A model generated the notes under the pieces. It did not search any database and was not told where the DNA came from. It was given only the letters and a program-made list of their open reading frames with translations. Of a stretch of 64,000 nucleotides of DNA, positions 8,683-16,771 are shown piece after piece. The translations under genes and the position numbers were made by a program. Source of the stretch: CAITSH01 sp025356665 (GTDB taxonomy: Bacteria; Pseudomonadota; Gammaproteobacteria; Burkholderiales; SG8-39); contig JANXRV010000128.1 in NCBI GenBank assembly GCA_025356665.1, positions 1-64,000 of the forward strand, written 5' to 3'. The first letter of the stretch is position 1. Each line of letters starts with the position of its first letter.

Positions 8683-8976
8683 GTGTACGTCATACTGACC
8701 AGCAAACCGGGGCAATTCCGCACCGAACTGAACGACGCACTGCAGCCAGTCGAGGCCTACGACTATGTCTTTTACGGCCGCAAGCGCGCCCGCTACGTCA
8801 TCGCGACGCTCAGCGGCGACACCAAAATACGCATCGTCGAGGAATCCGCAAGTCCGACCGTGAACCTCGTGCCATCCAAATTCCTGCCCCACTTCGACAC
8901 GCTGGAACTCGCGCGCGCGGAACTGCAGCAACTGGCCCATTTCGGCAGCGCCGACATCGCACTGGTGAAGTGCTGA
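8683..8976 (+). CDS. Small unrecognised protein between two ferredoxins
   Basis: 97 residues, predicted to start at GTG 8683 with GGGGGA six bases upstream. I do not recognise the family. It begins YVILTSKPGQFRTEL and contains YDYVFYGRKRARYVIATL, KIRIVEE and a Phe/Leu/Ala-rich C-terminal helix ending in Cys. It looks like a soluble alpha/beta domain with alternating strands and no signal peptide. Its fixed place between the ferredoxins suggests an accessory or effector component of the same redox system, an inference from context only. Confidence 0.75.
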   Translation: MYVILTSKPGQFRTELNDALQPVEAYDYVFYGRKRARYVIATLSGDTKIRIVEESASPTVNLVPSKFLPHFDTLELARAELQQLAHFGSADIALVKC

Positions 8977-9025
8977 ACGCGCCCGTACCCATTTACTGAA
9001 AGCGTGCAAGCGCAGGAGGGCAACC

Positions 9026-9370
9026 ATGATCACGGTCACATTCATCACCAACGACAACAAGGTCGCCACGGCAGCCGAGAACAGCAACCTGCTGCGCGTG
9101 TCGCTGCGCGAAAAAGGCGGCATTCCCTTCAAATGCGGCGGCGGCTTGTGTGGCACCTGCAAATGCCGCATCGAGCAGGGCATAGCCAACACCGACGCCA
9201 TCAAGGACAAGGAAAAAAAGCACCTCAGCGCCGAGGACTTTGCCGCGGGCTATCGCATGGCCTGCCAGACCTTTCTCAATGGCGACGTCAGCGTGTCCTG
9301 GGTGCCGCTGGCACAGCGCAGCGCGGCAAAACAGGCGGCTGCGGCGACACCGACCGCCGGCACGCAATGA
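9026..9370 (+). CDS. [2Fe-2S] ferredoxin (second of two)
   Basis: 114 residues. Ligands are Cys37-x4-Cys42-x2-Cys45 (CGGGLCGTC) and Cys80 (RMACQTF). It is clearly diverged from the ferredoxin at 8340 and has a different, Ala/Thr-rich tail. CAGGAGGGC lies 11-19 bases before the ATG. The stop codon overlaps the start of the next gene (ATGA). Two ferredoxins beside one diiron enzyme may serve successive electron transfers or two different acceptors. Confidence 0.92.
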   Translation: MITVTFITNDNKVATAAENSNLLRVSLREKGGIPFKCGGGLCGTCKCRIEQGIANTDAIKDKEKKHLSAEDFAAGYRMACQTFLNGDVSVSWVPLAQRSAAKQAAAATPTAGTQ

Positions 9371-10278
9371 GCAGCGCCCCCTTCTCGTCGCTACCCGCCG
9401 ACGCCCAGCGGCTGATGCGCGACATCGGCCCGCGCTGGGCCGCCGACATTGTCGGCAATCGCAAACTGGTGGTCACGGCCTACAGCGCGGTGCTCGCCGG
9501 CATCCCGGACGCGGCTATCGCAAGCACGAAGGAAATCCCCTACGGCCCGCATCCGCGGCACCGCCTCGATGTCTATCGCACGCCCGGACTGGACGCCGCC
9601 CCGGTGGTGCTGTTCGTGCACGGCGGCGCCTTCATCCGCGGCGACAAAGATTCGACGCCCGAAATTTACAGCAACGTGCCGCGTTACTTTGCGCGCCATG
9701 GCTGCATCGGCATCAATGTCGAATACCGCCTCGCTCCGGAAGCGGCCTATCCGGGCGGCGCCGAGGATGTCGCCGGCGCGGTCGCCTGGGCGCGCGCGCA
9801 TGCGGCGGAGTTCGGCGGCGATCCGGCAAAAATCATCCTGGTCGGCCACTCGGCAGGCGGCTCGCACGCCGGTGCCTATGTCTGCGACCCGGCGATCCGG
9901 CCCAAACACGGACACGGTGTCGCGGCGCTCGCGCTGATCAGCGGCCGCCTGCGCGCCGACGCCCTGCCCGACAACCCCAATGCGAAAGCGGTGCAGGCCT
10001 ATTACGGCAGCGACACGTCACTATACGAGCAGCGCTCCGTGGTGACCCACGCGGCAAACATCGACGTGCCGCTGTTTCTGGCGGTGGCCGAATACGAAAA
10101 CCCCTACCTCGACGCCTACACGGCGGAGTTCGCGCAACGCGTGGGTATGAGCGGCCGGCGTTTCCCGCGCTTCGTGCAACTGCCCGGCCACAACCATACC
10201 TCCATCGTCGCACATATCGATTCGGGTGAAGACCTGCTTGGTGCCGCACTGCTGGCGTTTGCGCAGTCCCCGGGCTGA
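9367..10278 (+). CDS. Alpha/beta hydrolase, HSL (hormone-sensitive lipase) type
   Basis: 303 residues. The oxyanion motif HGGAF is followed by the nucleophile elbow GHSAGG. A late Asp/Glu and the His in LPGHNHTS can complete a Ser-His-acid triad. Members hydrolyse small esters, lactones or formamides such as N-formylkynurenine. The ATG overlaps the stop of the second ferredoxin, so it is translationally coupled to the redox genes and is probably a pathway enzyme acting on an ester or lactone intermediate. The exact substrate is not readable. Confidence 0.88.
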   Translation: MSSAPFSSLPADAQRLMRDIGPRWAADIVGNRKLVVTAYSAVLAGIPDAAIASTKEIPYGPHPRHRLDVYRTPGLDAAPVVLFVHGGAFIRGDKDSTPEIYSNVPRYFARHGCIGINVEYRLAPEAAYPGGAEDVAGAVAWARAHAAEFGGDPAKIILVGHSAGGSHAGAYVCDPAIRPKHGHGVAALALISGRLRADALPDNPNAKAVQAYYGSDTSLYEQRSVVTHAANIDVPLFLAVAEYENPYLDAYTAEFAQRVGMSGRRFPRFVQLPGHNHTSIVAHIDSGEDLLGAALLAFAQSPG

Positions 10279-10371
10279 GAGTAAGGCACACCGCAGCCCG
10301 GGACCGCCCCGGGTTTCGCATGGTGAGGTAAAATTTCACGGCACCAGGATCGTGAACAGCGAAACGGCGAC

Positions 10372-11202
10372 ATGACCGCCCTGCCGCCCTCACCCACCGC
10401 ACGCCTATCAAGCACGTCACCCATGGCAGAACCCGAATCCAAGAACTCCATCCAGGTCATCGGACGCATGAGCAGCCTGCTCGATGAGTTGTCACTGCAC
10501 GCCGAACCGGTGGGCCTGAAAGCGCTGGCGCAGGCGACCGGTCTGCATCCGTCAACCACCCACCGTATTCTCACGGCGCTGGTAACCGACCATCTGGTCG
10601 AACGCGTCGAGCCGGGCAGCTATCGTCTGGGCATTCGCCTGCTGGAGCTGGGTAACCTGGTTAAGTCGCGTATCAGCGTGCGCGAACACGCCCTGCCCTA
10701 CATGCGCGAACTGCATGCCGCGACGGACGAGGCGGTCAACCTGTCGGTGCGGCGCGATGACGAGATCGTTTATATCGAGCGCACATCGAGCGGCAGCGCC
10801 ATGATGCGCGTTGTCAACATTGTCGGTGCGCGCGCCCCCTTGCATATCACCTCGGTCGGCAAGCTCTTTTTGACAACGGAGAATCCGTCAGAGCTCAAGG
10901 CTTACGTCGACCGCACCCGCCTGCCCGCCTACACAAAAAATTCGCTCATCACCCTGGCCGCGCTGGACAAAGAACTCGACAAAGTGCGCAAGCAGGGCTT
11001 CGCGCACGACAACGAAGAGGCCGAGATCGGCGTGCGCTGCATCGGCGCAGGGATCCGCGACGACGCGGGCACGCTGGTCGCGGGACTTTCCGTCTCAGCA
11101 CCAACAGAGCGCATGAAACCGGCCTGGGCGGCACTGATCAAGGACACCGCGGCTCGAATTTCTCGCGCCATCGGCTATCGCGGCACACAGGGAACCGGCT
11201 GA
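10372..11202 (+). CDS. IclR-family transcriptional regulator
   Basis: 276 residues. An N-terminal winged helix-turn-helix (about residues 28-85, with LAQATGLHPSTTHRILTAL) is followed by the IclR effector domain, with DEIVYIERTSS, LHITSVGKLFL and RCIGAGIRDDAG. Members sense aromatic or small organic acids. An internal ATG at 10423 (MAEPESK) would remove a non-conserved leader and is equally plausible. It sits between the hydrolase and lldD on the same strand and likely controls the ferredoxin-hydrolase arm or lldD. Confidence 0.92.
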   Translation: MTALPPSPTARLSSTSPMAEPESKNSIQVIGRMSSLLDELSLHAEPVGLKALAQATGLHPSTTHRILTALVTDHLVERVEPGSYRLGIRLLELGNLVKSRISVREHALPYMRELHAATDEAVNLSVRRDDEIVYIERTSSGSAMMRVVNIVGARAPLHITSVGKLFLTTENPSELKAYVDRTRLPAYTKNSLITLAALDKELDKVRKQGFAHDNEEAEIGVRCIGAGIRDDAGTLVAGLSVSAPTERMKPAWAALIKDTAARISRAIGYRGTQGTG

Positions 11203-11278
11203 AAACCCGCGCCAAACAAGCCTTTTCAGCCGACGGCAAAAAACACGATTGAAAAACACGGCGCAAGCCGGCCCGACG

Positions 11279-11299
11279 CAATAGACACAATAGACACAA
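11279..11299. repeat. 9-bp tandem repeat before lldD
   Basis: CAATAGACA occurs twice plus a partial third copy, immediately before the AAGGGGG ribosome binding site of lldD. It is one of several short tandem repeats at gene boundaries in this window. Confidence 0.85.
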
Positions 11300-11315
11300 G
11301 AAGGGGGCTGCAACA

Positions 11316-12461
11316 ATGACAGTCATCACCAACATCGAAGACCTGCGCGTACTCCATCAAAAACGCGCGCCACGCATGTTTTACGACTACGCCGATTCGG
11401 GCGCCTGGACCGAGACTACCTATCGCGCCAACGAAAGCGACTTCCAAAAAATACGCCTTCGCCAGCGCGTTGCCGTCGATATGAGCAAGCGCACTCTGCG
11501 CACAAAAATGATCGGCCACGACGTCGCCATGCCAGTCGCACTCGCCCCGGTCGGCCTCACCGGAATGCAGCACGCCGATGGGGAAATCCACGCCGCACGC
11601 GCGGCGGCAAAGTTCGGCGTTCCCTTCACCCTGTCAACCATGAGCATCTGCTCCATCGAAGATGTGGCAGCGCACTCATCCGAGCCTTTCTGGTTCCAGC
11701 TCTACATGATGAAGGACCGCACGTTCATCGCCAACCTCATTGACCGCGCCAAAGCCGCCAAATGCTCGGCGCTGATGCTCACGCTTGACCTGCAAATACT
11801 CGGACAGCGCAATAAAGACCTCAAAAACGGCCTGTCGGCACCGCCCAAGCTCACGCTCGCCAACATCGTCAACATGATGACCAAGCCGCGCTGGTGCCTG
11901 GGGATGCTGGGCACGCCGCGGCGCGGCTTTGGCAACATTGTCGGCCACGTCAAGGGCGTTGGCGACATGTCCTCACTGTCGGCCTGGACCGCGACGCAAT
12001 TCGATCCGGCGCTGTCCTGGGCCGATGTGGAATGGGTCAAGCAGCGCTGGGGCGGGAAACTGATCTTGAAGGGCATCCTTGATGTCGAAGACGCGAAGCT
12101 TGCAGTCAAGAGCGGCGCAGATGCGCTGATCGTATCCAACCACGGCGGACGCCAGCTTGACGGCGCCTCATCCTCGATCGCCGCGCTGGCGCAGATCGTC
12201 GACGCCGTCGGCAAGGATATCGAAGTGTGGATGGACGGTGGCATTCGCTCCGGCCAGGACCTGCTCAAGGCAGTCGCCCTCGGCGCAAGGGGCGCACTGA
12301 TCGGCCGCTCCTACATCTATGGCCTGGGCGCAATGGGAGAGGCCGGTGTGACCAAGGCGCTGCAGCTCATCGCCAACGAACTGGACATCACCATGGCTTT
12401 TTGCGGCCACCGCGACATTACCCATGTCGACAGGAATATCCTGCTGCCCGGAACCTTCTGA
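11316..12461 (+). CDS. lldD: FMN-dependent L-lactate / 2-hydroxyacid dehydrogenase
   Basis: 381 residues, full length for the family. LAPVGLTGMQ and the FMN-binding barrel are present. SNHGGRQLDGA holds the catalytic His and substrate Arg, and DGGIRSGQDLLKA with GRSYIYGLGA binds the phosphate. The enzyme oxidises an (S)-2-hydroxyacid to the 2-oxoacid and passes electrons to quinone or cytochrome. AAGGGGG precedes the ATG. L-lactate is the default substrate, but next to a catabolic island another hydroxyacid (glycolate, mandelate-like) is possible. Confidence 0.9.
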   Translation: MTVITNIEDLRVLHQKRAPRMFYDYADSGAWTETTYRANESDFQKIRLRQRVAVDMSKRTLRTKMIGHDVAMPVALAPVGLTGMQHADGEIHAARAAAKFGVPFTLSTMSICSIEDVAAHSSEPFWFQLYMMKDRTFIANLIDRAKAAKCSALMLTLDLQILGQRNKDLKNGLSAPPKLTLANIVNMMTKPRWCLGMLGTPRRGFGNIVGHVKGVGDMSSLSAWTATQFDPALSWADVEWVKQRWGGKLILKGILDVEDAKLAVKSGADALIVSNHGGRQLDGASSSIAALAQIVDAVGKDIEVWMDGGIRSGQDLLKAVALGARGALIGRSYIYGLGAMGEAGVTKALQLIANELDITMAFCGHRDITHVDRNILLPGTF

Positions 12462-12485
12462 CGGTCTGAACAACCTCGCCCCTAA

Positions 12486-12507
12486 AGGTTTCCCGCAGGT
12501 TTCCCGC
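12486..12507. repeat. 11-bp tandem duplication after lldD
   Basis: AGGTTTCCCGC occurs twice in tandem in the 84-bp gap between the convergent lldD and the EgtD-like gene. No clear intrinsic terminator was found in this gap. Confidence 0.85.
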
Positions 12508-12545
12508 GGCGAAGGGCCCGCCTGGTCCGGGCAGGCCGGCCCTGA

Positions 12546-13574
12546 CTACTGCGCCACCAGCCCGAATACCGCGAACAGGTTGTGCGGATCGGTCCACACC
12601 TTTTCGCAATTGAAATGCGCCGCCTCGGCAAGCGCGCGAAATTCATCCACTGAATATTTACAGGCGATGCCGGTCTGAATGCGTTCCCCTGCACGAAAGT
12701 CAAAACGCTGCCCGGCGATGCGCACAAACTGGGAATAGTCACTTTCGATATGCGTTTCCACCCTGGCGTGCGCCGCATCGTAACTCGCGCCATAGTGAAA
12801 GCGCCGCATCTGAAAATCGGCGCCAAGTTCCCGGTTAATGCGCTCGAGCAGGTTAAGGTGATAGGCTGCGATGACCCCGGCCGGGTCGTCACAGGCGGCG
12901 CCGAGCATGTTCCAGTCTTTTTTCAGGTCCACACCGATCAGCAACACACCACCCGGCCCGACCAGCCGGCACGTCATGGCGAGAAATGCCTGCGCCTCGA
13001 AGGGCGTAAAGCGCCCCACTGCCGCGCCCGGATAAAACACCGCCTTTTTCTGCAACTGCACTCCGGCAAACTTGGGCAGGACGAGACCGCGCGCGTAGTC
13101 TGCGACAAGGCCGCTAATATTCATCCTGGGGAAATCAGCAAACAGGCGCGCCCCGAACAGTCGCAATAGGTCCCCGTCGGCCTCGATGGGCACATACAGC
13201 GGCGGTCGCACGGCATCGATTAGCAACCGACTGCGCGCTTCGGCGCCGCAGCCAAACTCCATCAACTGGCAGGCCGGGCCAAGCAACAGGGCGATGGCCC
13301 GCGCGTTCTCGCGCAGGATGCCGGTTTCCGCGCGCATGGCGTAATAGCCGGGAAGCTCACACACACGGGCGAACAGCATTTCAGCGCGCTGATCGTGCAT
13401 GTAGCGCGCGGAAATGACCTTTTCCTTTGCGGCAAGACCTTGCAGGACGTCTTCGAGAAAACCACCGGACGGGGACGAGAGGTCGTAAAAACGCAGTATT
13501 CCGCCCGGCTCACCGGTGACGCGTGCCGCTTCCATCTCGCGTTCGCGCGTTGGCGCGTTAGCCGCCGCTTTCAT
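12546..13574 (-). CDS. EgtD-like SAM-dependent methyltransferase
   Basis: 342 residues from ATG 13574, which overlaps the end of pbpG by 17 bp; ATG 13535 is an alternative. EgtD trimethylates histidine in ergothioneine synthesis. The fold markers are present: ELPGYYAMRAE, the SAM loop LMEFGCGAEARSR, GVDLKKD, and the LLERINRELGADF helix. Three positions expected to contact histidine look changed: the T-E-x-S-x-K motif reads TGIACK (Gly302, Ala304) and the Asn of GSTIGN reads GAAVGR (Arg188). No egtB gene is nearby. A different amino-acid or amine substrate is therefore likely. This comparison is from memory of the family. Confidence 0.82.
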   Translation of the reverse strand: MKAAANAPTREREMEAARVTGEPGGILRFYDLSSPSGGFLEDVLQGLAAKEKVISARYMHDQRAEMLFARVCELPGYYAMRAETGILRENARAIALLLGPACQLMEFGCGAEARSRLLIDAVRPPLYVPIEADGDLLRLFGARLFADFPRMNISGLVADYARGLVLPKFAGVQLQKKAVFYPGAAVGRFTPFEAQAFLAMTCRLVGPGGVLLIGVDLKKDWNMLGAACDDPAGVIAAYHLNLLERINRELGADFQMRRFHYGASYDAAHARVETHIESDYSQFVRIAGQRFDFRAGERIQTGIACKYSVDEFRALAEAAHFNCEKVWTDPHNLFAVFGLVAQ

Positions 13575-14520
13575 CGCGGCCGATTTGCGCAGCTTTTTGC
13601 GTCGCTGCAATGTACGGGGACGCCTCCAGCCACTTGCGGATACGGTTGGCATCGGCGATGCGCGTCATCTTGCCCAACGAGTCGAGCAACACGATGATCA
13701 CCGGACGGGCCTTGAGCGTGGCCTGCATCACAAGGCAACGGCCCGCCTCGTTGATGTAGCCGGTTTTGGAAAGACCGATATTCCAGCCTTCGTTGGAAAC
13801 CAGGCGATTGGTGTTGCGATAGGCCAGCGTCCGCTGCCCGGTGTTCACTTCGTAACTTGTCGCAGTCGAATAGCCGCGGATGCGCGGGTAGCCATGTGCG
13901 GCACGCACCATTTTTCCCAGGTCCTCGGCGGTGGAAACATTGCCGCTCGACAGGCCGGTCGGATCGACGAACTTCGAATCGTTCATACCCAGCATCTGCG
14001 CCTTGTGGTTCATCGCCTCCACGAAGGCGACGAGACCGCCAGGGTAACTGCGACCCAGCGCGTGCGCAGCGCGATTCTCCGAGGCCATCAGCGCGATCAG
14101 CAGCAATTCGTCTCGTGTCACCAGCGAGCCCACGCTCAGTCGGGAGCGCGAACCTTTTTCAAGGTCGATATCCTCACCGGTAATGGCAACGGGCTCATCG
14201 GCGTTGAGACCCGCATCGAGCACCACCATCGCCGTCATGAGTTTGGTGATGGATGCGATCGGCAACACGCTTCCGGGGTTCTTGCCGTAGAGAATCTCGC
14301 CGCTTTGCTGATCGACGATGATCGCCGCCGCAGACTTGAGGCTGAGCTTTTGCGACACCGACACTGCGGCCGGCCGCTTGGCCTTGATCTTGACCTTGGC
14401 CTTGGCCTTGGCGTGCGTTTTTGCCGCAAGAGCGGCGTCCGACCACGCCCCTGCGGACAAGGCAAAAAAGACCAGCGTGGCCAGGTGTGCAAGCAAAGTG
14501 CGCTTTAGCAGATACTTCAA
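13558..14520 (-). CDS. pbpG: D-alanyl-D-alanine endopeptidase (PBP7/8 type)
   Basis: 320 residues from TTG 14520, chosen because GGGGGAGA lies just upstream and translation then opens directly with a signal peptide (KRTLLAHLATLVFFALSAG, cleaved near ALAAK). An upstream TTG at 14550 would add ten unlikely residues. The serine penicilloyl-enzyme motifs are intact: SITK, SEN and KTG (LSKTGYI). It cuts D,D-peptide cross-links in the periplasm during wall remodelling. After the signal there is a Lys/Ala stretch (KTHAKAKAKVKIKAKR). It is cotranscribed with the overlapping EgtD-like gene. Confidence 0.92.
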   Translation of the reverse strand: MKYLLKRTLLAHLATLVFFALSAGAWSDAALAAKTHAKAKAKVKIKAKRPAAVSVSQKLSLKSAAAIIVDQQSGEILYGKNPGSVLPIASITKLMTAMVVLDAGLNADEPVAITGEDIDLEKGSRSRLSVGSLVTRDELLLIALMASENRAAHALGRSYPGGLVAFVEAMNHKAQMLGMNDSKFVDPTGLSSGNVSTAEDLGKMVRAAHGYPRIRGYSTATSYEVNTGQRTLAYRNTNRLVSNEGWNIGLSKTGYINEAGRCLVMQATLKARPVIIVLLDSLGKMTRIADANRIRKWLEASPYIAATQKAAQIGRDESGG

Positions 14521-14675
14521 GTCGGATTCTCCCCCGCACAAGTTCCGCAAAGTGTAGCCACGAAACTGCTTTTATGCAAGAAAAATAAGAGGATAGCGCA
14601 ACTTTCTCAGACTAACTGGCAACAGTGCTCATCGCCTTGTCACTCCCCCGCCCCAGACCACCCATAGAAGCAAAC

Positions 14676-15176
14676 TTAGAACAGTATGGCCAAGCCATCC
14701 AGGTCCGCCTCGGAATTAGCCAAATCGACGCGTTTTGCGGCGATCAGCCAGCCCCCTTCGGTCGCCCGCAGTCGGTGCTCGCACAGGGCGCCGAACACGC
14801 GTTGGCGCTCCGGCCGGTATTCAACCAGCACCAGCGTCGAGCACACCGTCAGTTCCTGTCGCACTTCATCCCGCGACAGCACCATGACGTTGCCGATCTG
14901 GTGGACGGTGCGCGCCTTGGGCGTGCGGGCATGGGCACGCGGATGCCGGTACTGGCGCACGCGCGCTTCGAGCAGTGTGCGGTCGTCGTAGAGAATGGAG
15001 CAGGTCTCGAACGGGTCGCGCTGCCCCTGCTCCAGCGGCAGCCAGTAGGTGGCATCGGCGGCGAACAGTGCCAGCCAGTCGTCGAAACGCCCGGTGTCGA
15101 GCAGACGCGCCTCGTGATGCAAAAAGTGTGTCAAGGCCTCGATCGAGGTGTCGGGTTTGAAAGTCACGGTCGTCAT
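14676..15176 (-). CDS. Aromatic-ring-hydroxylating dioxygenase, beta subunit
   Basis: 166 residues of the SnoaL/NTF2-like small-subunit family. HHEARLLDTGRFDDWLALF and a mid-protein DDRTLLEARVRQYRHP are typical. It is structural and completes an alpha3beta3 oxygenase. The ATG lies two bases after the alpha-subunit stop, so the pair is coupled. No ferredoxin or reductase gene follows. Confidence 0.92.
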   Translation of the reverse strand: MTTVTFKPDTSIEALTHFLHHEARLLDTGRFDDWLALFAADATYWLPLEQGQRDPFETCSILYDDRTLLEARVRQYRHPRAHARTPKARTVHQIGNVMVLSRDEVRQELTVCSTLVLVEYRPERQRVFGALCEHRLRATEGGWLIAAKRVDLANSEADLDGLAILF

Positions 15177-15178
15177 GC

Positions 15179-16579
15179 TCAGCCCCCCGCCTTCTCGTTT
15201 GGGTCGGTGGATGCTTTGTTCGGTTCTTCATTTAAGGTCATATGGCGCAGCCAACCGGCAAATTGATTACGGATGAAAATCTCGCTGGTGCCGGTGGCGC
15301 CGCGCCGCGAGCCGTCCGGCTCGGGCTGGTCGCCGCCATGACCGCGTCCCAGATACACCCACTCGGGCGTCTTCGCCGTCAGGCCGCGCTGCACGCGCTC
15401 ATACACCTCGAGATCATCGGTCAGCACCCAGGAAGCCGTGCCATTGACCACGTTGGCGAAGGCCACCGTGTCACGAAACATCTGCTCTGGCGCGCCCTTG
15501 AGCTTGAAGCAGTAGGTATAGACCACGGTGCGATCGACCGCCAAGGGGTGAACGATGCGCAATTGCCGAAACTGGCTCATGAACGAGGTGCTCGGATAAA
15601 CGATGGTATTCCAGCGCGTCACACCGAGAATCTCCTTGGTGCGCGCCTCACCGTGACGCGCCACCAGCCGGGCGCGGTATTCGGCGAACACCGGATTGTC
15701 CAGCCCCACCACCAGCCGGCTGTCGGAGTGATAGTCGCCAAGAAAGCCATGCCCCCAGTCGGCTGTCCACACGCCGATATTTTCCCACACCTGCTCGGGC
15801 GCGCCGTTCTGGCGCATCTGGCGCACGGCAATGTCGGCATAGCGCTCGTCAACGCCGGGGGCGCCCGGATCGGGCGCCTCGCGGCCGGCAAACACCGAAG
15901 AGCTGTGCACATAGGCCGGATGCACGCCATCGAGGTGGTTTTCGATCACCAGCTTCCAGTTGCCGTTGTAAGCGTGCTTGAACACCCCGCCCGCCAGCTC
16001 GAGGTCGCCATCGGGTGCCCGATCAACCATGTCGTCGAAGGAACGATGCAACGGACCGAGAAAATCCTTAAGCGAGGGGCCGCTCGCTGCCTGCGAAGCA
16101 AATATGAAACCACGGTAACTTTCGACACGCGGCACGCGTGCGAGCCCAAGGCTGGAAAATTTCTGTTCCGCATCAGAACCGTAGCCCTGCGCCACCGGCA
16201 CAACGCGCAACGCGCCGTCAGTGGCAAAAGTCCAGCCATGATAGGGACAGGTGAACTGCCTGGCGCTGCCCCTCGCCTCGTGGCAAACCAGCGCGCCGCG
16301 ATGGCTGCAACGATTAACCAGCACCCGCAGGCTGCCGTCGGCATGACGCGTTACGATCACCGGCTCGCGACCGAGCTGCGTGGTAAAAAAATCGCCGCAG
16401 TTGCGAACCTGACTTTCATGCCCCACGAGGAGCCAGGCGCGCCCGAACAGCCGGTCCATTTCCAGCTCGAAAATGGCCGGATCGGTGTAAACGGAGTGAT
16501 GGACACGGTCGGGCTGAATCAGCCGCGCCAAGTGTTCATTTGCCGAGCATTCCAGGCTTTCCGTATTACTGATTTTCAT
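15179..16579 (-). CDS. Rieske non-haem iron dioxygenase, alpha subunit
   Basis: 466 residues. The Rieske [2Fe-2S] ligands are Cys91-x-His93 and Cys111-x2-His114. The mononuclear iron ligands include His220 and His225 in ENHLDGVHPAYVH, with the Asp expected later. The enzyme cis-dihydroxylates or O-demethylates an aromatic acid using NAD(P)H electrons. The substrate class is not clear; the benzoate/anthranilate-type dioxygenase family is likely. AGAGAGAAC precedes the ATG. It is divergent from a class II aldolase gene, which may act on a ring-cleavage product. Confidence 0.93.
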   Translation of the reverse strand: MKISNTESLECSANEHLARLIQPDRVHHSVYTDPAIFELEMDRLFGRAWLLVGHESQVRNCGDFFTTQLGREPVIVTRHADGSLRVLVNRCSHRGALVCHEARGSARQFTCPYHGWTFATDGALRVVPVAQGYGSDAEQKFSSLGLARVPRVESYRGFIFASQAASGPSLKDFLGPLHRSFDDMVDRAPDGDLELAGGVFKHAYNGNWKLVIENHLDGVHPAYVHSSSVFAGREAPDPGAPGVDERYADIAVRQMRQNGAPEQVWENIGVWTADWGHGFLGDYHSDSRLVVGLDNPVFAEYRARLVARHGEARTKEILGVTRWNTIVYPSTSFMSQFRQLRIVHPLAVDRTVVYTYCFKLKGAPEQMFRDTVAFANVVNGTASWVLTDDLEVYERVQRGLTAKTPEWVYLGRGHGGDQPEPDGSRRGATGTSEIFIRNQFAGWLRHMTLNEEPNKASTDPNEKAGG

Positions 16580-16771
16580 GCTGTTCTCTCTTTACCCTGC
16601 CTGCACGCATTCGCCGCGTTGTGGCCGCGCCGACGCGCTTCGCCGGCCCTAAGGAAGCAAGGAAGCAGATTGACAAATGAATGACGTTCGTTATTATTCA
16701 CTATTATTCGCGAAAGAGGGGCGACGTGCAAGTCCGCCCCCACCCCCGCACCCTTTTGTCGCCGAGGAATC

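Noticed and set aside
15242..16684. Long open frame (480 codons) on the plus strand over the Rieske alpha gene
   Set aside because: Antisense shadow rich in His, Arg and Gly, with no ribosome binding site and no recognisable domain.
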